This document shows, in pieces, positions 8,631 through 18,575 of a stretch of 64,000 bases of DNA. The position numbers were made by a program, and so were the translations under genes. Positions within the stretch are counted from its first letter, which is position 1. Each line of letters begins with the position of its first letter. The notes under the pieces are model-generated. The model did no database searches, was not told the DNA's origin, and saw nothing but the letters and a program-made list of their open reading frames with translations. This stretch comes from Pseudomonas frederiksbergensis (GTDB lineage Bacteria; Pseudomonadota; Gammaproteobacteria; Pseudomonadales; Pseudomonadaceae), in assembly GCF_001874645.1 (NCBI RefSeq), contig NZ_CP017886.1, positions 3,224,001 to 3,288,000 of the forward strand, in the 5' to 3' direction.

Positions 8631-9599
8631 ATGCGCACTGTCATTTTGCGTCGTGGTCTGGTCGCTCTGTTTGCTGCGGCTGTGTCCTTCGGCGTTATTA
8701 CTCAAGCTCAAGCGGCCGAGACCTTGCGAATCGGCTATCAAAAGTACGGCACCCTGGTGCTGCTCAAAGCCCGCGGCTCGCTGGAAAAACGCCTCGCCGC
8801 CCAAGGCATCGACGTGCAATGGACCGAGTTTTCCGGTGGCCCGCAGCTGCTCGAAGGGCTGAACGTCGGCTCGATCGATTTCGGCGTGACTGGCGAAACT
8901 CCACCGGTATTCGCTCAGGCGGCCGGTGCCGATCTGCTCTACGTCGCTTACGAGCCACCTGCGCCAACCAGCGAAGCGATCCTGGTGCCGAAAGACTCGG
9001 CGATCAAATCGGTGCAGGACCTCAAGGGCAAGAAAGTCGTCCTCAACAAAGGCTCCAACGTGCACTACCTGCTGGTGCGTGCACTGGAAGACGCCGGCCT
9101 CAAGTACACCGACATTCAAACCGTATTCCTGCCGCCGGCCGATGCCCGCGCCGCGTTCGAGCGTGGCAGCGTTGATGCCTGGGTGATCTGGGACCCGTAC
9201 CAGGCCGCCGCCGAACAGCAACTGCACGCACGCACCCTGCGTGATGGCAGCGGCATCGTCGACAACCATCAGTTCTATCTGGCGACCAAGCCTTACGCCG
9301 AAAAACATCCGGCTGTGATCAAGGCCCTGGTGGAAGAAGTCCGCACCATCGGCGAATGGTCCAAAGCCAATCCTGAAGAGGTCACCCAACAAGTCTCGCC
9401 GCTGCTCGGCTTGCCGGCAGACATCACCCTGACCGCGGTGAAACGCCAGGGCTACGGCGCGAATTTCCTCACGCCGCAAGTGATCGCGGCTCAACAGAAA
9501 ATCGCCGACAGCTTCTACCAGCTCAAATTGATTCCGAAACCCTTGAGCATCAAAGACGTGATCTGGACGCCACCGGCAGCCGTTGCCACTGCGCCGTAA
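8631..9599 (+). CDS. ssuA: Sulfonate ABC transporter substrate-binding protein
   Basis: Periplasmic aliphatic-sulfonate binding protein of 322 aa. The start at 8631 follows AAAAGGAGAGCGCT and gives a signal peptide [20 protein letters not shown] ending [13 protein letters not shown]. Family motifs include [37 protein letters not shown] and [16 protein letters not shown] longer in-frame start at 8595 would precede the ribosome site and is rejected. It lies 78 bp after ssuE and 25 bp before ssuD. Confidence 0.95.
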   Translation: MRTVILRRGLVALFAAAVSFGVITQAQAAETLRIGYQKYGTLVLLKARGSLEKRLAAQGIDVQWTEFSGGPQLLEGLNVGSIDFGVTGETPPVFAQAAGADLLYVAYEPPAPTSEAILVPKDSAIKSVQDLKGKKVVLNKGSNVHYLLVRALEDAGLKYTDIQTVFLPPADARAAFERGSVDAWVIWDPYQAAAEQQLHARTLRDGSGIVDNHQFYLATKPYAEKHPAVIKALVEEVRTIGEWSKANPEEVTQQVSPLLGLPADITLTAVKRQGYGANFLTPQVIAAQQKIADSFYQLKLIPKPLSIKDVIWTPPAAVATAP

Positions 9600-9624
9600 T
9601 TCGATTTCCTTAGGAGACCACTCC

Positions 9625-10773
9625 ATGAGCCTCAACATTTTCTGGTTCCTGCCTACCCATGGCGACGGCCATTACCTTGGCACCGCCGAAGGCGCTCGCG
9701 CCGTGGATCACGGTTATTTGCAGCAAGTCGCGCAAGCGGCGGATCGCCTGGGGTTCGGCGGGGTGCTGATTCCCACCGGGCGCTCCTGCGAAGACTCGTG
9801 GCTGGTGGCGGCGTCACTGATCCCGGTGACCCAGCGCTTGAAGTTTCTGGTCGCGTTGCGCCCCGGGATCATTTCCCCGACCGTGGCCGCGCGTCAGGCG
9901 GCGACCCTGGATCGGTTGTCCGGTGGGCGTGCGCTGTTCAACCTGGTAACCGGTGGCGATCCTGAAGAACTGGCCGGCGATGGATTGTTCCTCAGTCACG
10001 AAGAGCGCTATCAGGCCTCGGTGGAGTTCACCCGGATCTGGCGGCGGGTGCTCGAAGGCGAGACGGTCGATTACGACGGTCAGCACATCAGCGTGAAGGG
10101 TGCGAAATTGCTTTATCCGCCGATTCAGCAACCGCGTCCGCCGCTGTACTTCGGTGGCTCCTCGGAAGCCGCTCAGGATCTGGCCGCCGAACAGGTCGAA
10201 ATGGTCCTGACCTGGGGCGAGCCACCGGCCGCCGTCGCCGAGAAAATCGAACAAGTGCGAGCCAAGGCCGCGAAGCTTGGGCGCACTGTGCGCTTTGGCA
10301 TTCGTCTGCATGTGATTGTGCGAGAAACCAACGCTGAAGCCTGGCAAGCGGCGGATCGATTGATCTCCCATCTGGACGACGACACCATTGCCCGCGCTCA
10401 GGCCTCGTTGGCGCGCTTCGACTCGGTCGGCCAGCAGCGCATGGCCGCGCTGCACGGCGGTAGCCGCGACAACCTCGAAGTCAGCCCGAACCTCTGGGCC
10501 GGCGTCGGTCTGGTGCGTGGCGGTGCCGGTACGGCGCTGGTTGGCGACGGTCCGACCGTGGCAGCGCGGGTCAAAGAATACGCCGACCTGGGCATCGACA
10601 CGTTTATCTTCTCGGGCTACCCGCACCTGGAAGAGTCGTATCGGGTCGCGGAGCTGCTGTTCCCGCACCTCGACGTCGAGCGTCCCGAGTTGCCTAAAAG
10701 CGCCGGTTACGTCAGCCCGTTCGGCGAAATGGTCGCCAACGATATTCTTCCCAAAGCCGCGTCCCAGAGCTGA
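9625..10773 (+). CDS. ssuD: FMNH2-dependent alkanesulfonate monooxygenase
   Basis: Cleaves alkanesulfonates to aldehyde and sulfite using FMNH2 from SsuE and O2. Length 382 aa matches E. coli SsuD (381). It starts [19 protein letters not shown] after a TTAGGAGACC ribosome site. The conserved Cys55 sits in [15 protein letters not shown], and the bacterial-luciferase-fold strands [20 protein letters not shown] and [17 protein letters not shown] are intact. The flexible loop over the active site corresponds to [20 protein letters not shown]. It sits between the binding protein and the permease. Confidence 0.96.
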   Translation: MSLNIFWFLPTHGDGHYLGTAEGARAVDHGYLQQVAQAADRLGFGGVLIPTGRSCEDSWLVAASLIPVTQRLKFLVALRPGIISPTVAARQAATLDRLSGGRALFNLVTGGDPEELAGDGLFLSHEERYQASVEFTRIWRRVLEGETVDYDGQHISVKGAKLLYPPIQQPRPPLYFGGSSEAAQDLAAEQVEMVLTWGEPPAAVAEKIEQVRAKAAKLGRTVRFGIRLHVIVRETNAEAWQAADRLISHLDDDTIARAQASLARFDSVGQQRMAALHGGSRDNLEVSPNLWAGVGLVRGGAGTALVGDGPTVAARVKEYADLGIDTFIFSGYPHLEESYRVAELLFPHLDVERPELPKSAGYVSPFGEMVANDILPKAASQS

Positions 10774-10781
10774 GGCGCGCC

Positions 10782-11570
10782 ATGAAGAGCGAAAAGGTTA
10801 TCCACAGCCTTGCGCCGTGGGCATTGCCGGTGCTGCTACTGACGGTGTGGCAGTTGTCGGTGTCGGCGGGCTGGTTGTCGACGCGGATTCTGCCGGCACC
10901 GAGCGCGGTGATCGAGGCGGGCGTGAGCCTGGTGCGCAGTGGCGAAATCTGGAAACACCTGGCCATCAGCGGCTGGCGCGCCGGCATCGGTTTTGTGATT
11001 GGCGGCGGTATCGGTCTGGCGCTGGGCTTCATCACCGGTCTGTCGAAATGGGGCGAACGCCTGCTCGACAGTTCGGTGCAGATGATCCGCAATGTGCCGC
11101 ATCTGGCGCTGATTCCGCTGGTGATCCTGTGGTTCGGTATCGATGAGTCGGCGAAGATTTTTCTGGTGGCGCTGGGCACATTGTTCCCGATCTACCTCAA
11201 CACCTACCACGGCATTCGCAACGTCGACCCAGCCTTGGTGGAAATGGCGCGCAGTTACGGGTTGTCCGGTTTCAGCCTGTTCCGTCAGGTGATTCTGCCG
11301 GGCGCGCTGCCTTCGATTCTGGTGGGCGTGCGCTTCGCTCTGGGCTTCATGTGGCTGACTCTGATCGTCGCTGAAACCATCTCCGCAAGCTCCGGCATCG
11401 GCTATCTGGCGATGAATGCCCGGGAGTTCTTGCAGACCGACGTGGTGGTGCTGGCGATTGTTTTGTACGCGGTGCTCGGCAAATTGGCCGACCTCGCAGC
11501 CCGTGGTCTGGAGCGGGTCTGGTTGCGCTGGCATCCGGCCTATCAAGTGGCCAAGGGCGGTGCAGCATGA
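10782..11570 (+). CDS. ssuC: Aliphatic sulfonate ABC transporter permease
   Basis: 262-aa inner-membrane permease with about six membrane segments (for example [20 protein letters not shown] and [18 protein letters not shown]). The EAA loop that contacts SsuB is [27 protein letters not shown]. It begins 8 bp after ssuD and overlaps ssuB by 4 bp (ATGA), showing translational coupling. Confidence 0.95.
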   Translation: MKSEKVIHSLAPWALPVLLLTVWQLSVSAGWLSTRILPAPSAVIEAGVSLVRSGEIWKHLAISGWRAGIGFVIGGGIGLALGFITGLSKWGERLLDSSVQMIRNVPHLALIPLVILWFGIDESAKIFLVALGTLFPIYLNTYHGIRNVDPALVEMARSYGLSGFSLFRQVILPGALPSILVGVRFALGFMWLTLIVAETISASSGIGYLAMNAREFLQTDVVVLAIVLYAVLGKLADLAARGLERVWLRWHPAYQVAKGGAA

Positions 11571-12373
11571 CAGCGCAACAACCTCCACGCCTGCTGCGCG
11601 GGATCCCGCTGGTGGTGCGCAAACTGCAAAAAACCTTTGGCGCGCGGCAGGTGCTGCGCGAGATCGACCTGCACATTCCGGCCGGTCAGTTCGTGGCCGT
11701 GGTCGGTCGCAGCGGCTGCGGCAAAAGTACCTTGCTGCGCTTGCTGGCGGGCCTTGATCAACCCACGGGCGGTGAACTGTTGGCGGGTTCCGCGCCGCTT
11801 CACGAGGCGCGTGAAGACACCCGGCTGATGTTTCAGGAAGCGCGTCTGCTGCCATGGAAAAAGGTCATCGACAACGTCGGCCTCGGGCTCAAGGGCCATT
11901 GGCGCCAGCAGGCTTTGGATGCACTGGACGCCGTGGGCCTGGCGGATCGCGCCGATGAGTGGCCGGCGGCGTTGTCCGGCGGGCAGAAGCAGCGGGTGGC
12001 ATTGGCGCGGGCGCTGATCCACCAGCCGCGCTTGCTGTTACTCGACGAGCCGCTGGGCGCGCTGGATGCACTGACTCGAATTGAAATGCAGCAACTGATC
12101 GAACGCCTATGGCAACAGCACGGTTTTACCGTGTTGCTGGTGACCCACGACGTCAGCGAAGCGGTGGCGATTGCCGACCGGGTGCTGCTGATCGAAGAGG
12201 GCGAAATCGGCCTCGACCTGCACGTCGAACTGCCGCGACCTCGGGTCCGTGGTTCGCATCGTCTGGCGGCGCTGGAAACCGAAGTGCTCAACCGCGTGCT
12301 GTCACTGCCGGGCTCGCCGCCGGAACCGGAACCTGTTTCACCCTTGCCCACGCAATTGCGCTGGGCTCACTGA
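11567..12373 (+). CDS. ssuB: Aliphatic sulfonate ABC transporter ATP-binding protein
   Basis: 268-aa ABC ATPase. Walker A is [16 protein letters not shown], the signature is [15 protein letters not shown], Walker B is [12 protein letters not shown], and the switch His is in [16 protein letters not shown]. The C-terminal extension ends in [16 protein letters not shown], usual for SsuB/TauB. The start overlaps the ssuC stop. Confidence 0.95.
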   Translation: MTAQQPPRLLRGIPLVVRKLQKTFGARQVLREIDLHIPAGQFVAVVGRSGCGKSTLLRLLAGLDQPTGGELLAGSAPLHEAREDTRLMFQEARLLPWKKVIDNVGLGLKGHWRQQALDALDAVGLADRADEWPAALSGGQKQRVALARALIHQPRLLLLDEPLGALDALTRIEMQQLIERLWQQHGFTVLLVTHDVSEAVAIADRVLLIEEGEIGLDLHVELPRPRVRGSHRLAALETEVLNRVLSLPGSPPEPEPVSPLPTQLRWAH

Positions 12374-12406
12374 CTCAACGCTCTCCCAACGACAGGAATC
12401 AACATC

Positions 12407-12622
12407 ATGACAATCAAAGCCATCAACGTTCGCAACCAGTTCAAAGGCACCATCAAGGAAATCGTCGAAGGTGACGTGCTCTCGGAAATCGATGTTCAGA
12501 CAGCGTCCGGCATCGTCACCTCGGTCATCACCACGCGCTCGGTCAAAGAGCTGGAACTGGTGATCGGCAGCGAAGTGATCGCCTTCGTGAAATCCACCGA
12601 GGTGTCGATCGCCAAGTTGTAA
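12407..12622 (+). CDS. ssuF: Molybdopterin-binding-like protein SsuF (TOBE domain)
   Basis: A 71-aa single Mop/TOBE domain: AINVRNQFKGTIKEIVEGDV, VQTASGIVTSVITTRSVKEL and GSEVIAFVKSTEVSIAKL. In P. putida, ssuF is the last gene of the ssu operon and is needed for growth on sulfonates and sulfate esters; its biochemical role is unclear. It lies 33 bp after ssuB with an AGGAATCAACATC ribosome site. A REP element follows and probably ends the operon. Confidence 0.9.
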   Translation: MTIKAINVRNQFKGTIKEIVEGDVLSEIDVQTASGIVTSVITTRSVKELELVIGSEVIAFVKSTEVSIAKL

Positions 12623-12654
12623 GTCGTGTGCAGCGTACAACCCAGAAGGGTGTG

Positions 12655-12729
12655 AAAGATCGCAGCCTTCGGCAGCTCCTACAGGAGTACGCGATCCTCT
12701 GTAGGAGCTGCCGGAGGCTGCGATCTTTT
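12655..12729. repeat. Inverted REP pair (GATCGCAGCC family)
   Basis: Two head-to-head REP units, AAAGATCGCAGCC...GGCAGCTCCTAC and GTAGGAGCTGCC...GGCTGCGATCTTTT, lie between the convergent ssuF and TetR genes. The stop codon and last residues of the TetR gene are inside the element. Confidence 0.9.
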
Positions 12730-13347
12730 GGGCAAGTATGGCGGCAGATACAGTCCCAGATAAGCGTCGAATACCCGCATGCCTTCCTCGGCCATGCGCG
12801 GGGTGATCTGCCCGTGCTGTTGCACTGAGCGGGCATAGACGCGATCGCCCAGTTCCATGGCCAAGGCAAACACATCGACGTCTTTGGGCAGCGCCGGCAA
12901 TTCGAAATGTTGATCGAAGAGTTTGTGCATCAGGTCGCCGAGTTCGATGTCGTGCTGGCGGTCGGCCTGGGTGACTTCGGTCAGGCCGTGCTGAGCGAGG
13001 ATCAGTTGCCGAGCGGCGGCGTCTTCGCTGTAGATGGCGAGCATGCGTTGCTCGACCAGTCGTGACAGATCACGCCAGCCATTCAGCGAGTCGACTTCGA
13101 TCGGCTCTTGCAGGCACGCGCGGAAGGCGCTGTGGACGTCGGCGGTCAGGGCTTCGAGCAACGCCGGGACGCTGGCGAAGAAGTGGTAGACCGATGACGG
13201 CGGGATCTCGGCGCGTTCGGCCACGCTATAGATCGACAGACTGGCCACGCCCTCGGCGGCCAGCAGCGTGCGGGCGGCATCGAGTATCGAGTCGATCCGG
13301 GCCTGGCTGCGTGCGCGGGGTTTGCGAAGGGGGGCGGGGCGCGTCAT
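12679..13347 (-). CDS. TetR/AcrR family transcriptional regulator
   Basis: The start at 13347 follows CAGGAGACTTCA and gives MTRPAPLRKPRARSQARIDS, 222 aa. The helix-turn-helix is at about residues 15-65 (ILDAARTLLAAEGVASLS, then VAERAEIPPSSVYHFFASVPALLEAL). The C-terminal ligand domain has no close match I can name. The last residues (QPPAAPTEDRVLL) and the TAG stop are encoded by the REP element, so the original end was probably replaced. The target is unknown; neighbours suggest sulfonate or polyamine genes, but no evidence decides. Confidence 0.85.
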   Translation of the reverse strand: MTRPAPLRKPRARSQARIDSILDAARTLLAAEGVASLSIYSVAERAEIPPSSVYHFFASVPALLEALTADVHSAFRACLQEPIEVDSLNGWRDLSRLVEQRMLAIYSEDAAARQLILAQHGLTEVTQADRQHDIELGDLMHKLFDQHFELPALPKDVDVFALAMELGDRVYARSVQQHGQITPRMAEEGMRVFDAYLGLYLPPYLPKRSQPPAAPTEDRVLL

Positions 13348-13423
13348 TGAAGTCTCCTGCAGGGCAGCGGGCATTGTACGCAGAGCGTGAAGATGATCCA
13401 TCCCCCGAACTGATTGTTGGACT

Positions 13424-13508
13424 GATCGTTCCCACGCTCTGCGTGGTAACGCCTCTAGGGACGCGGAACGTCACGGGCTGCATTCCTTTGCGGCGCGTGG
13501 GAACGATC
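13424..13508. repeat. Long inverted repeat (GATCGTTCCCACGC family REP)
   Basis: GATCGTTCCCACGC (13424-13437) and GCGTGGGAACGATC (13495-13508) are perfect 14-bp arms around a 57-bp centre holding CTGCGTGG and GGGACGCGGAACGTC subrepeats. This is a repetitive palindrome family different from the common one in the window. Confidence 0.85.
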
Positions 13509-13517
13509 GATAATCCA

Positions 13518-13560
13518 TAAAAAAACGCCGCGGGCTGAGGGCCCACGGCGTTGTTTTTTA
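13518..13560 (-). terminator. Rho-independent terminator of the minus-strand glutamine synthetase-like gene
   Basis: AACGCCGCGGGC and GCCCACGGCGTT form a stem around TGAG/GG, with T-rich flanks on both strands. It starts about 10 bp after the minus-strand stop at 13571. Confidence 0.85.
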
Positions 13561-13570
13561 CTACAGCCGC

Positions 13571-14947
13571 TTACACGGTGTGCAGGTACCAGTTGTACTC
13601 AAGGTCGGAGATGGAGTGTTCGAACTCTTCCAGCTCGCTCTCTTTACAGGCGACAAAAATGTCGATGTATTTCGGATCGATGTACTTGGCCATGACTTCG
13701 CTGTCGTCCAGCTCGCGCAGTGCATCACGCAGGTTGTTCGGCAGGCTCTGCTCGTTCTGCTCATAGCTGTTGCCTTCGACCGGCGCGCCAGGTTCGATCT
13801 TGTTGACCAGACCGTGGTGCACGCCCGCCAGTACCGAAGCCATCAGCAGATACGGGTTGGCGTCGGCGCCGGCTACACGATGCTCGATGCGCACGGCATC
13901 GGAGGAACCGGTGGGTACGCGGATCGCTACGGTACGGTTGTCCAGGCCCCAGCACGGCGAGTTCGGCACATAGAACTGTGCGCCGAAACGACGGTACGAG
14001 TTGACGTTCGGGCAGAGGAAGGCCATCTGCGCCGGTAGGGTCTCGAGCACACCGCCGATCGCGTGACGCAGTGCGGCGTTCTGCTCGGGATCCTCACTGG
14101 CAAAAATGTTTTTGCCGTCTTTATCAAGGATCGAGATGTGGACGTGCAGACCGTTACCCGCCTGGCCTGGGTAAGGCTTGGCCATGAAGGTGGTGTCCAT
14201 CTCATGGTCGTAGGCAATGTTTTTGATCAGACGCTTGAGCAGTACCGCGTAATCGCAGGCCTTGATCGGGTCGGCAACGTGGTGCAGGTTCACTTCGAAC
14301 TGCGCCGGAGCACTTTCCTTGACGATCGCATCGGCAGGAATGCCTTGCTCTTTCGCACCTTCCAGAATGTCCTGGAGGCAGTCGACGTATTCGTCGAGGT
14401 CGTCGATCAGGTACACCTGTGTCGAGTGCGGGCGTTTGCCGGAAATCGGCGAGCGTGGAGGTTGTGGCCGGCCATTCACGTTCTCCTGGTCGATCAGGTA
14501 GAACTCAAGCTCGAATGCGGCGCAGATGGTCAGACCCAGTTCATCGAACTTGGTCACGACTTGACGCAGGACTTCGCGGGGGTCGGCGAAGAAGGGTTCA
14601 CCTTCAAGTTCATGCATGGTCATCAACAGTTGCGCGGTTGGGCGCTTCTGCCAGGGTTCATTGCACAGGGTATCGGGGATTGGATAGCAGATTCGGTCAG
14701 CATCACCGATGTCCAGACCCAGACCGGTGCTTTCCACCGTCGAGCCATTGATATCCAGAGCAAATAAAGAGGCTGGCAGGTTGATGCCTTTCTCGTAAAC
14801 CTTGTGGAGGCTGGTGCGTTCGATGCGCTTGCCGCGCACCACACCATTCATATCCGCAATCAGAAGGTCAACGTACAGAACCTCAGGATGTTCCTTAAGG
14901 AACGCGTTCGCTTCGTTAAGCTGAACGGCACGCGGGGGTACCGACAT
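13571..14947 (-). CDS. spuI: Gamma-glutamylpolyamine synthetase (glutamine synthetase family, SpuI-like)
   Basis: ATP-dependent ligase of the glutamine synthetase superfamily that glutamylates polyamines such as putrescine. 458 aa, starting MSVPPRAVQLNEANAFLKEH. Visible motifs are the beta-grasp N-terminus (VDLLIADMNGVVRGKRI), the metal/Glu motif CAAFELEFYLID, ATFMAKPYPGQAGNGLHVHISILD for ATP and glutamate binding, and VPTGSSDAVRIEHRVAGADANPYL. In P. aeruginosa spuI diverges from spuABC in the same way. Together with the paralogue at 15615 it starts the gamma-glutamyl route from putrescine to GABA. Confidence 0.9.
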   Translation of the reverse strand: MSVPPRAVQLNEANAFLKEHPEVLYVDLLIADMNGVVRGKRIERTSLHKVYEKGINLPASLFALDINGSTVESTGLGLDIGDADRICYPIPDTLCNEPWQKRPTAQLLMTMHELEGEPFFADPREVLRQVVTKFDELGLTICAAFELEFYLIDQENVNGRPQPPRSPISGKRPHSTQVYLIDDLDEYVDCLQDILEGAKEQGIPADAIVKESAPAQFEVNLHHVADPIKACDYAVLLKRLIKNIAYDHEMDTTFMAKPYPGQAGNGLHVHISILDKDGKNIFASEDPEQNAALRHAIGGVLETLPAQMAFLCPNVNSYRRFGAQFYVPNSPCWGLDNRTVAIRVPTGSSDAVRIEHRVAGADANPYLLMASVLAGVHHGLVNKIEPGAPVEGNSYEQNEQSLPNNLRDALRELDDSEVMAKYIDPKYIDIFVACKESELEEFEHSISDLEYNWYLHTV

Positions 14948-15225
14948 GATGCAACACCTTTGTTGTTAAAAATATCAATCATTGATCTTTTCAGATTCCA
15001 GTCAACCCGAACGGCTTGCCGAAGTCAAGCGAGGCCTTTTTTGCCCTAAAAAAGCGCTCAAAGGGCATTTTTGAGGCGCTTTGGGGCGTTTTTTTGCCTT
15101 CGGGGTCCTTGGCGGCCGCAGGCTTGAGCGGGGCGTGTTGTATTTTTTACGGGGGTGTTGTGTAAAAAAATGAACAACGCTAAGCTCAAATCAAACCCAT
15201 AACAGCAATAATACCGGGGTGCTTC
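14948..15225. promoter_or_regulatory. Divergent promoter region of the polyamine catabolic genes
   Basis: This 278-bp gap separates the two divergent transcription units. It contains T- and A-rich runs (AAAAAAGCGCT, TGTATTTTTTACG, GTAAAAAAATG) but no operator that I can define. Confidence 0.4.
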
Positions 15226-15576
15226 ATGTCTCGCCTGCCGTTAATCGGCATCACCGACTGCTCAAGGCAGATCGGTTTGCATGCTTATCACATCACCGGC
15301 GATAAGTGCGTCCACGCAGTGGCCACCGCTGCCAAGGGCCTGCCGTTGATACTTCCGTCCCTGGCGGAACGGCTCGGTCCGACCGATATTATTGACGGTC
15401 TGGATGGCATTCTGTTTACCGGCTCTCCTTCCACTGTAGAACCTTTTCACTATAGCGGTCCTGCCTGCGCGCCGGGAACTGCTCATGATCCTGCACGTGA
15501 CGCCACCACGCTTTCGTTGATTCGCGCCGGCAAGCGTGCTGCACAACGCGACGCGGATGCGTCAAACAACGCCTGA
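15226..15576 (+). pseudogene. Internally deleted gamma-glutamyl-GABA hydrolase (SpuA/PuuD remnant)
   Basis: The 116-aa frame starts like SpuA/PuuD class I amidotransferase hydrolases (MSRLPLIGITDCSRQIGLHA, ILFTGSPSTVEPFHYSGPA, GTAHDPARDATTLSLIRAG) and then jumps to KRAAQRDADASNNA, which looks like the C-terminal tail of the same family. The usual protein is about 250 aa. The missing middle holds the nucleophile elbow (GICRG) and the catalytic His/Glu (QWHPE), so the product cannot be an active hydrolase. The reading frame is kept, pointing to an in-frame deletion of roughly 140 codons. It precedes spuB by 38 bp, so translation may still feed the operon. Identity of the tail rests on memory of homologues. 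Confidence 0.75.
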
Positions 15577-15614
15577 CTTTTAAAGGCGTCAGGACACTCA
15601 GCCCAGAGGCATTT

Positions 15615-16973
15615 ATGAGTAACAACCTCGACCAGCTCACCGATTGGTTGAAAGACCACAAGATCACAGAAGTCGAATGCATGATTGGCGACCTGACCGG
15701 GATCACCCGCGGCAAGATCTCGCCAACCAACAAGTTCATTGCCGAAAAAGGCATGCGCCTGCCCGAGAGTGTGCTGTTGCAGACAGTGACGGGCGACTAC
15801 GTCGAAGACGACATCTATTACGAACTGCTCGACCCGGCCGACATCGACATGATCTGCCGCCCGGACTCGAACGCTGTGTTCCTGGTGCCGTGGGCCATCG
15901 AGCCCACCGCGCAGGTGATTCACGACACCTACGACAAGCAGGGCAACCCGATCGAGCTGTCGCCGCGCAACGTGCTCAAGAAGGTTCTGAAACTCTATTC
16001 CGACAAGGGCTGGCAGCCGATCGTGGCGCCGGAGATGGAGTTCTACCTGACCAAGCGTTGCGAAGACCCGGACTTCCCGTTGCAGCCGCCGATTGGCCGC
16101 TCCGGTCGCCCGGAAACCGGCCGTCAGTCGTTCTCTATTGAAGCGGCCAACGAATTCGACCCGCTGTTTGAAGACGTCTACGACTGGTGCGAACTGCAAG
16201 AGCTGGATCTGGACACGCTGATCCACGAAGACGGCACGGCGCAGATGGAAATCAACTTCCGTCACGGCGACGCGCTGTCCCTGGCCGACCAGATTCTGGT
16301 GTTCAAACGCACCATGCGCGAAGCGGCGCTCAAGCACAATGTGGCCGCAACCTTCATGGCCAAGCCGATGACCGGCGAGCCGGGCAGTGCGATGCACTTG
16401 CACCAGAGCATCATCGACATCGAAACAGGCAAGAACGTCTTCTCTAATGAAGACGGGACCATGAGCGAGCTGTTTCTGCACCACATCGGTGGCTTGCAGA
16501 AGTTCATCCCCGAGCTGTTGCCGCTGTTCGCACCCAACGTCAACTCGTTCCGCCGCTTCCTGCCGGATACCTCGGCGCCGGTGAACGTGGAGTGGGGCGA
16601 AGAGAACCGCACTGTCGGCCTGCGAGTACCCGACGCAGGCCCGCAAAACCGTCGGGTGGAAAACCGCCTGCCGGGCGCCGATGCCAACCCCTACCTGGCG
16701 ATTGCCGCGAGCCTGCTCTGCGGTTACATCGGCATGGTGGAAGGCATCACCCCAAGCGCACCCGTGGTTGGACGGGGTTACGAGCGACGCAACCTGCGTC
16801 TGCCGCTGACCATCGAAGACGCACTGGAACGCATGGAACACAGCGCGACCATCGAGAAGTATCTGGGCAAAAAATTCATCACTGGCTACGTCGCGGTCAA
16901 GCGGGCCGAGCATGAAAACTTCAAGCGCGTGATCAGTTCGTGGGAGCGGGAGTTCCTGTTGTTCGCCGTCTGA
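15615..16973 (+). CDS. spuB: Gamma-glutamylputrescine synthetase-like (glutamine synthetase family, SpuB-like)
   Basis: 452-aa paralogue of the gene at 13571. It shows ECMIGDLTGITRGKISPTN in the beta-grasp, APEMEFYL for metal/Glu binding, ATFMAKPMTGEPGSAMHLHQ and NRTVGLRVPDAGPQNRRVEN with RLPGADANPYLAIA. In pseudomonads SpuB and SpuI glutamylate different polyamines (putrescine, spermidine, diaminopropane or cadaverine); the substrate is not readable here. It lies between the broken hydrolase and the aminotransferase spuC, 53 bp before the latter. Confidence 0.9.
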   Translation: MSNNLDQLTDWLKDHKITEVECMIGDLTGITRGKISPTNKFIAEKGMRLPESVLLQTVTGDYVEDDIYYELLDPADIDMICRPDSNAVFLVPWAIEPTAQVIHDTYDKQGNPIELSPRNVLKKVLKLYSDKGWQPIVAPEMEFYLTKRCEDPDFPLQPPIGRSGRPETGRQSFSIEAANEFDPLFEDVYDWCELQELDLDTLIHEDGTAQMEINFRHGDALSLADQILVFKRTMREAALKHNVAATFMAKPMTGEPGSAMHLHQSIIDIETGKNVFSNEDGTMSELFLHHIGGLQKFIPELLPLFAPNVNSFRRFLPDTSAPVNVEWGEENRTVGLRVPDAGPQNRRVENRLPGADANPYLAIAASLLCGYIGMVEGITPSAPVVGRGYERRNLRLPLTIEDALERMEHSATIEKYLGKKFITGYVAVKRAEHENFKRVISSWEREFLLFAV

Positions 16974-17026
16974 TGCGCCGGGTGCGGCCCTGAAAAACCG
17001 CACTCTCACCCAACCAGGAGAGCTTT

Positions 17027-18391
17027 ATGACCAGCAAGAACCCGCAAACCCGTGAATGGCAAACATTGAGCAGCGAACACCACCTGGCGCCTTTCAGCGA
17101 CTTCAAACAGCTGAAAGAGAAGGGCCCGCGGATCATCACCAATGCCAAGGGCGTTTACCTCTGGGACAGCGAAGGCAACAAGATCCTCGACGGCATGGCC
17201 GGTCTGTGGTGCGTGGCCATCGGTTACGGTCGCGATGAACTGGCCGATGCCGCCAGCAAACAGATGCGCGAACTGCCTTATTACAACCTGTTCTTCCAGA
17301 CCGCCCACCCGCCGGTACTGGAGCTGGCCAAGGCCATCTCCGATATCGCGCCTGAAGGCATGAACCATGTGTTCTTCACCGGTTCCGGCTCCGAAGGCAA
17401 CGACACCATGCTGCGTATGGTTCGTCACTACTGGGCGATCAAGGGCCAGCCGAAGAAGAAAGTCATCATCAGCCGCAAAAACGGCTACCACGGCTCGACC
17501 GTGGCTGGCGCCAGCCTGGGCGGCATGACCTACATGCACGAACAGGGCGACTTGCCGATTCCAGGCATCGTTCACATCCCGCAACCGTACTGGTTCGGTG
17601 AAGGTGGCGACATGAGCCCTGAAGAGTTTGGTATCTGGGCCGCCAACCAGTTGGAAGAAAAGATTCTCGAACTCGGCGTCGACACGGTCGGTGCCTTTAT
17701 TGCCGAGCCGATCCAGGGCGCCGGCGGCGTGATCATTCCGCCAGACAGCTACTGGCCGCGGATCAAGGAAATCCTCGCCAAGTACGACATCCTGTTCGTC
17801 GCGGACGAGGTGATCTGTGGTTTCGGCCGAACCGGCGAGTGGTTCGGCAGTGATTTCTACGGCCTCAAGCCCGACATGATGACTATCGCCAAAGGCCTGA
17901 CGTCCGGCTACATCCCGATGGGTGGCCTGATCGTGCGTGACGAAGTGGTCGACGTGCTGAACGAAGGTGGCGATTTCAACCACGGTTTCACGTATTCCGG
18001 ACACCCGGTTGCCGCTGCGGTGGCACTGGAAAACATCCGCATTCTGCGCGACGAAAAAATTGTCGAGCGCGTTCGTGCAGAAACGGCACCTTATTTGCAA
18101 AAGCGTCTACGGGAACTGAACGATCACCCGCTGGTGGGTGAAGTTCGTGGGGTAGGTCTATTGGGAGCCATCGAGCTGGTTCAGGATAAGGCGACCCGGG
18201 CGCGGTACGTCGGCAAGGGTGTTGGCATGATCTGCCGGCAGTTTTGCTTCGACAATGGGCTGATCATGCGCGCCGTCGGCGACACCATGATCATTGCTCC
18301 GCCACTGGTGATCACCGAGGCCGAGATCGACGAACTGGTCACCAAGGCGCGCAAGTGCCTGGACCTGACCCTGAGTGCGCTGCAAAGCTAA
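17027..18391 (+). CDS. spuC: Putrescine-pyruvate aminotransferase (class III)
   Basis: PLP enzyme that transfers the amino group of putrescine (or another polyamine) to pyruvate, giving 4-aminobutanal. 454 aa. The PLP lysine is Lys289 in [18 protein letters not shown], the aspartate is in [19 protein letters not shown], and [21 protein letters not shown] forms the phosphate site. A CCAGGAGAGCTTT ribosome site precedes the ATG. Synteny (spuI / spuA-B-C-D-E-F-G-H) supports the name. Confidence 0.92.
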   Translation: MTSKNPQTREWQTLSSEHHLAPFSDFKQLKEKGPRIITNAKGVYLWDSEGNKILDGMAGLWCVAIGYGRDELADAASKQMRELPYYNLFFQTAHPPVLELAKAISDIAPEGMNHVFFTGSGSEGNDTMLRMVRHYWAIKGQPKKKVIISRKNGYHGSTVAGASLGGMTYMHEQGDLPIPGIVHIPQPYWFGEGGDMSPEEFGIWAANQLEEKILELGVDTVGAFIAEPIQGAGGVIIPPDSYWPRIKEILAKYDILFVADEVICGFGRTGEWFGSDFYGLKPDMMTIAKGLTSGYIPMGGLIVRDEVVDVLNEGGDFNHGFTYSGHPVAAAVALENIRILRDEKIVERVRAETAPYLQKRLRELNDHPLVGEVRGVGLLGAIELVQDKATRARYVGKGVGMICRQFCFDNGLIMRAVGDTMIIAPPLVITEAEIDELVTKARKCLDLTLSALQS

Positions 18392-18575
18392 GTGCTAGGC
18401 TCTGAGCGAGGTCCGTGGCTGGCACTTCGCTCAGGGCGCACCAAGGATGGGTCTTTCCTTGAAAGCCTGCCTTGTAACTTGCCAGACTGTCCGCTGTTTG
18501 AGTTGCCAAGGAATCGGCCGCAGGATCTTGGTTAACAAAAAAATGTGGTTAAAAAGAATAATTGGAGCATTACGC

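Noticed and set aside
18417..18435. TGGCAC sequence before spuD as a sigma-54 promoter
   Set aside because: The required GC element at the right distance is absent.
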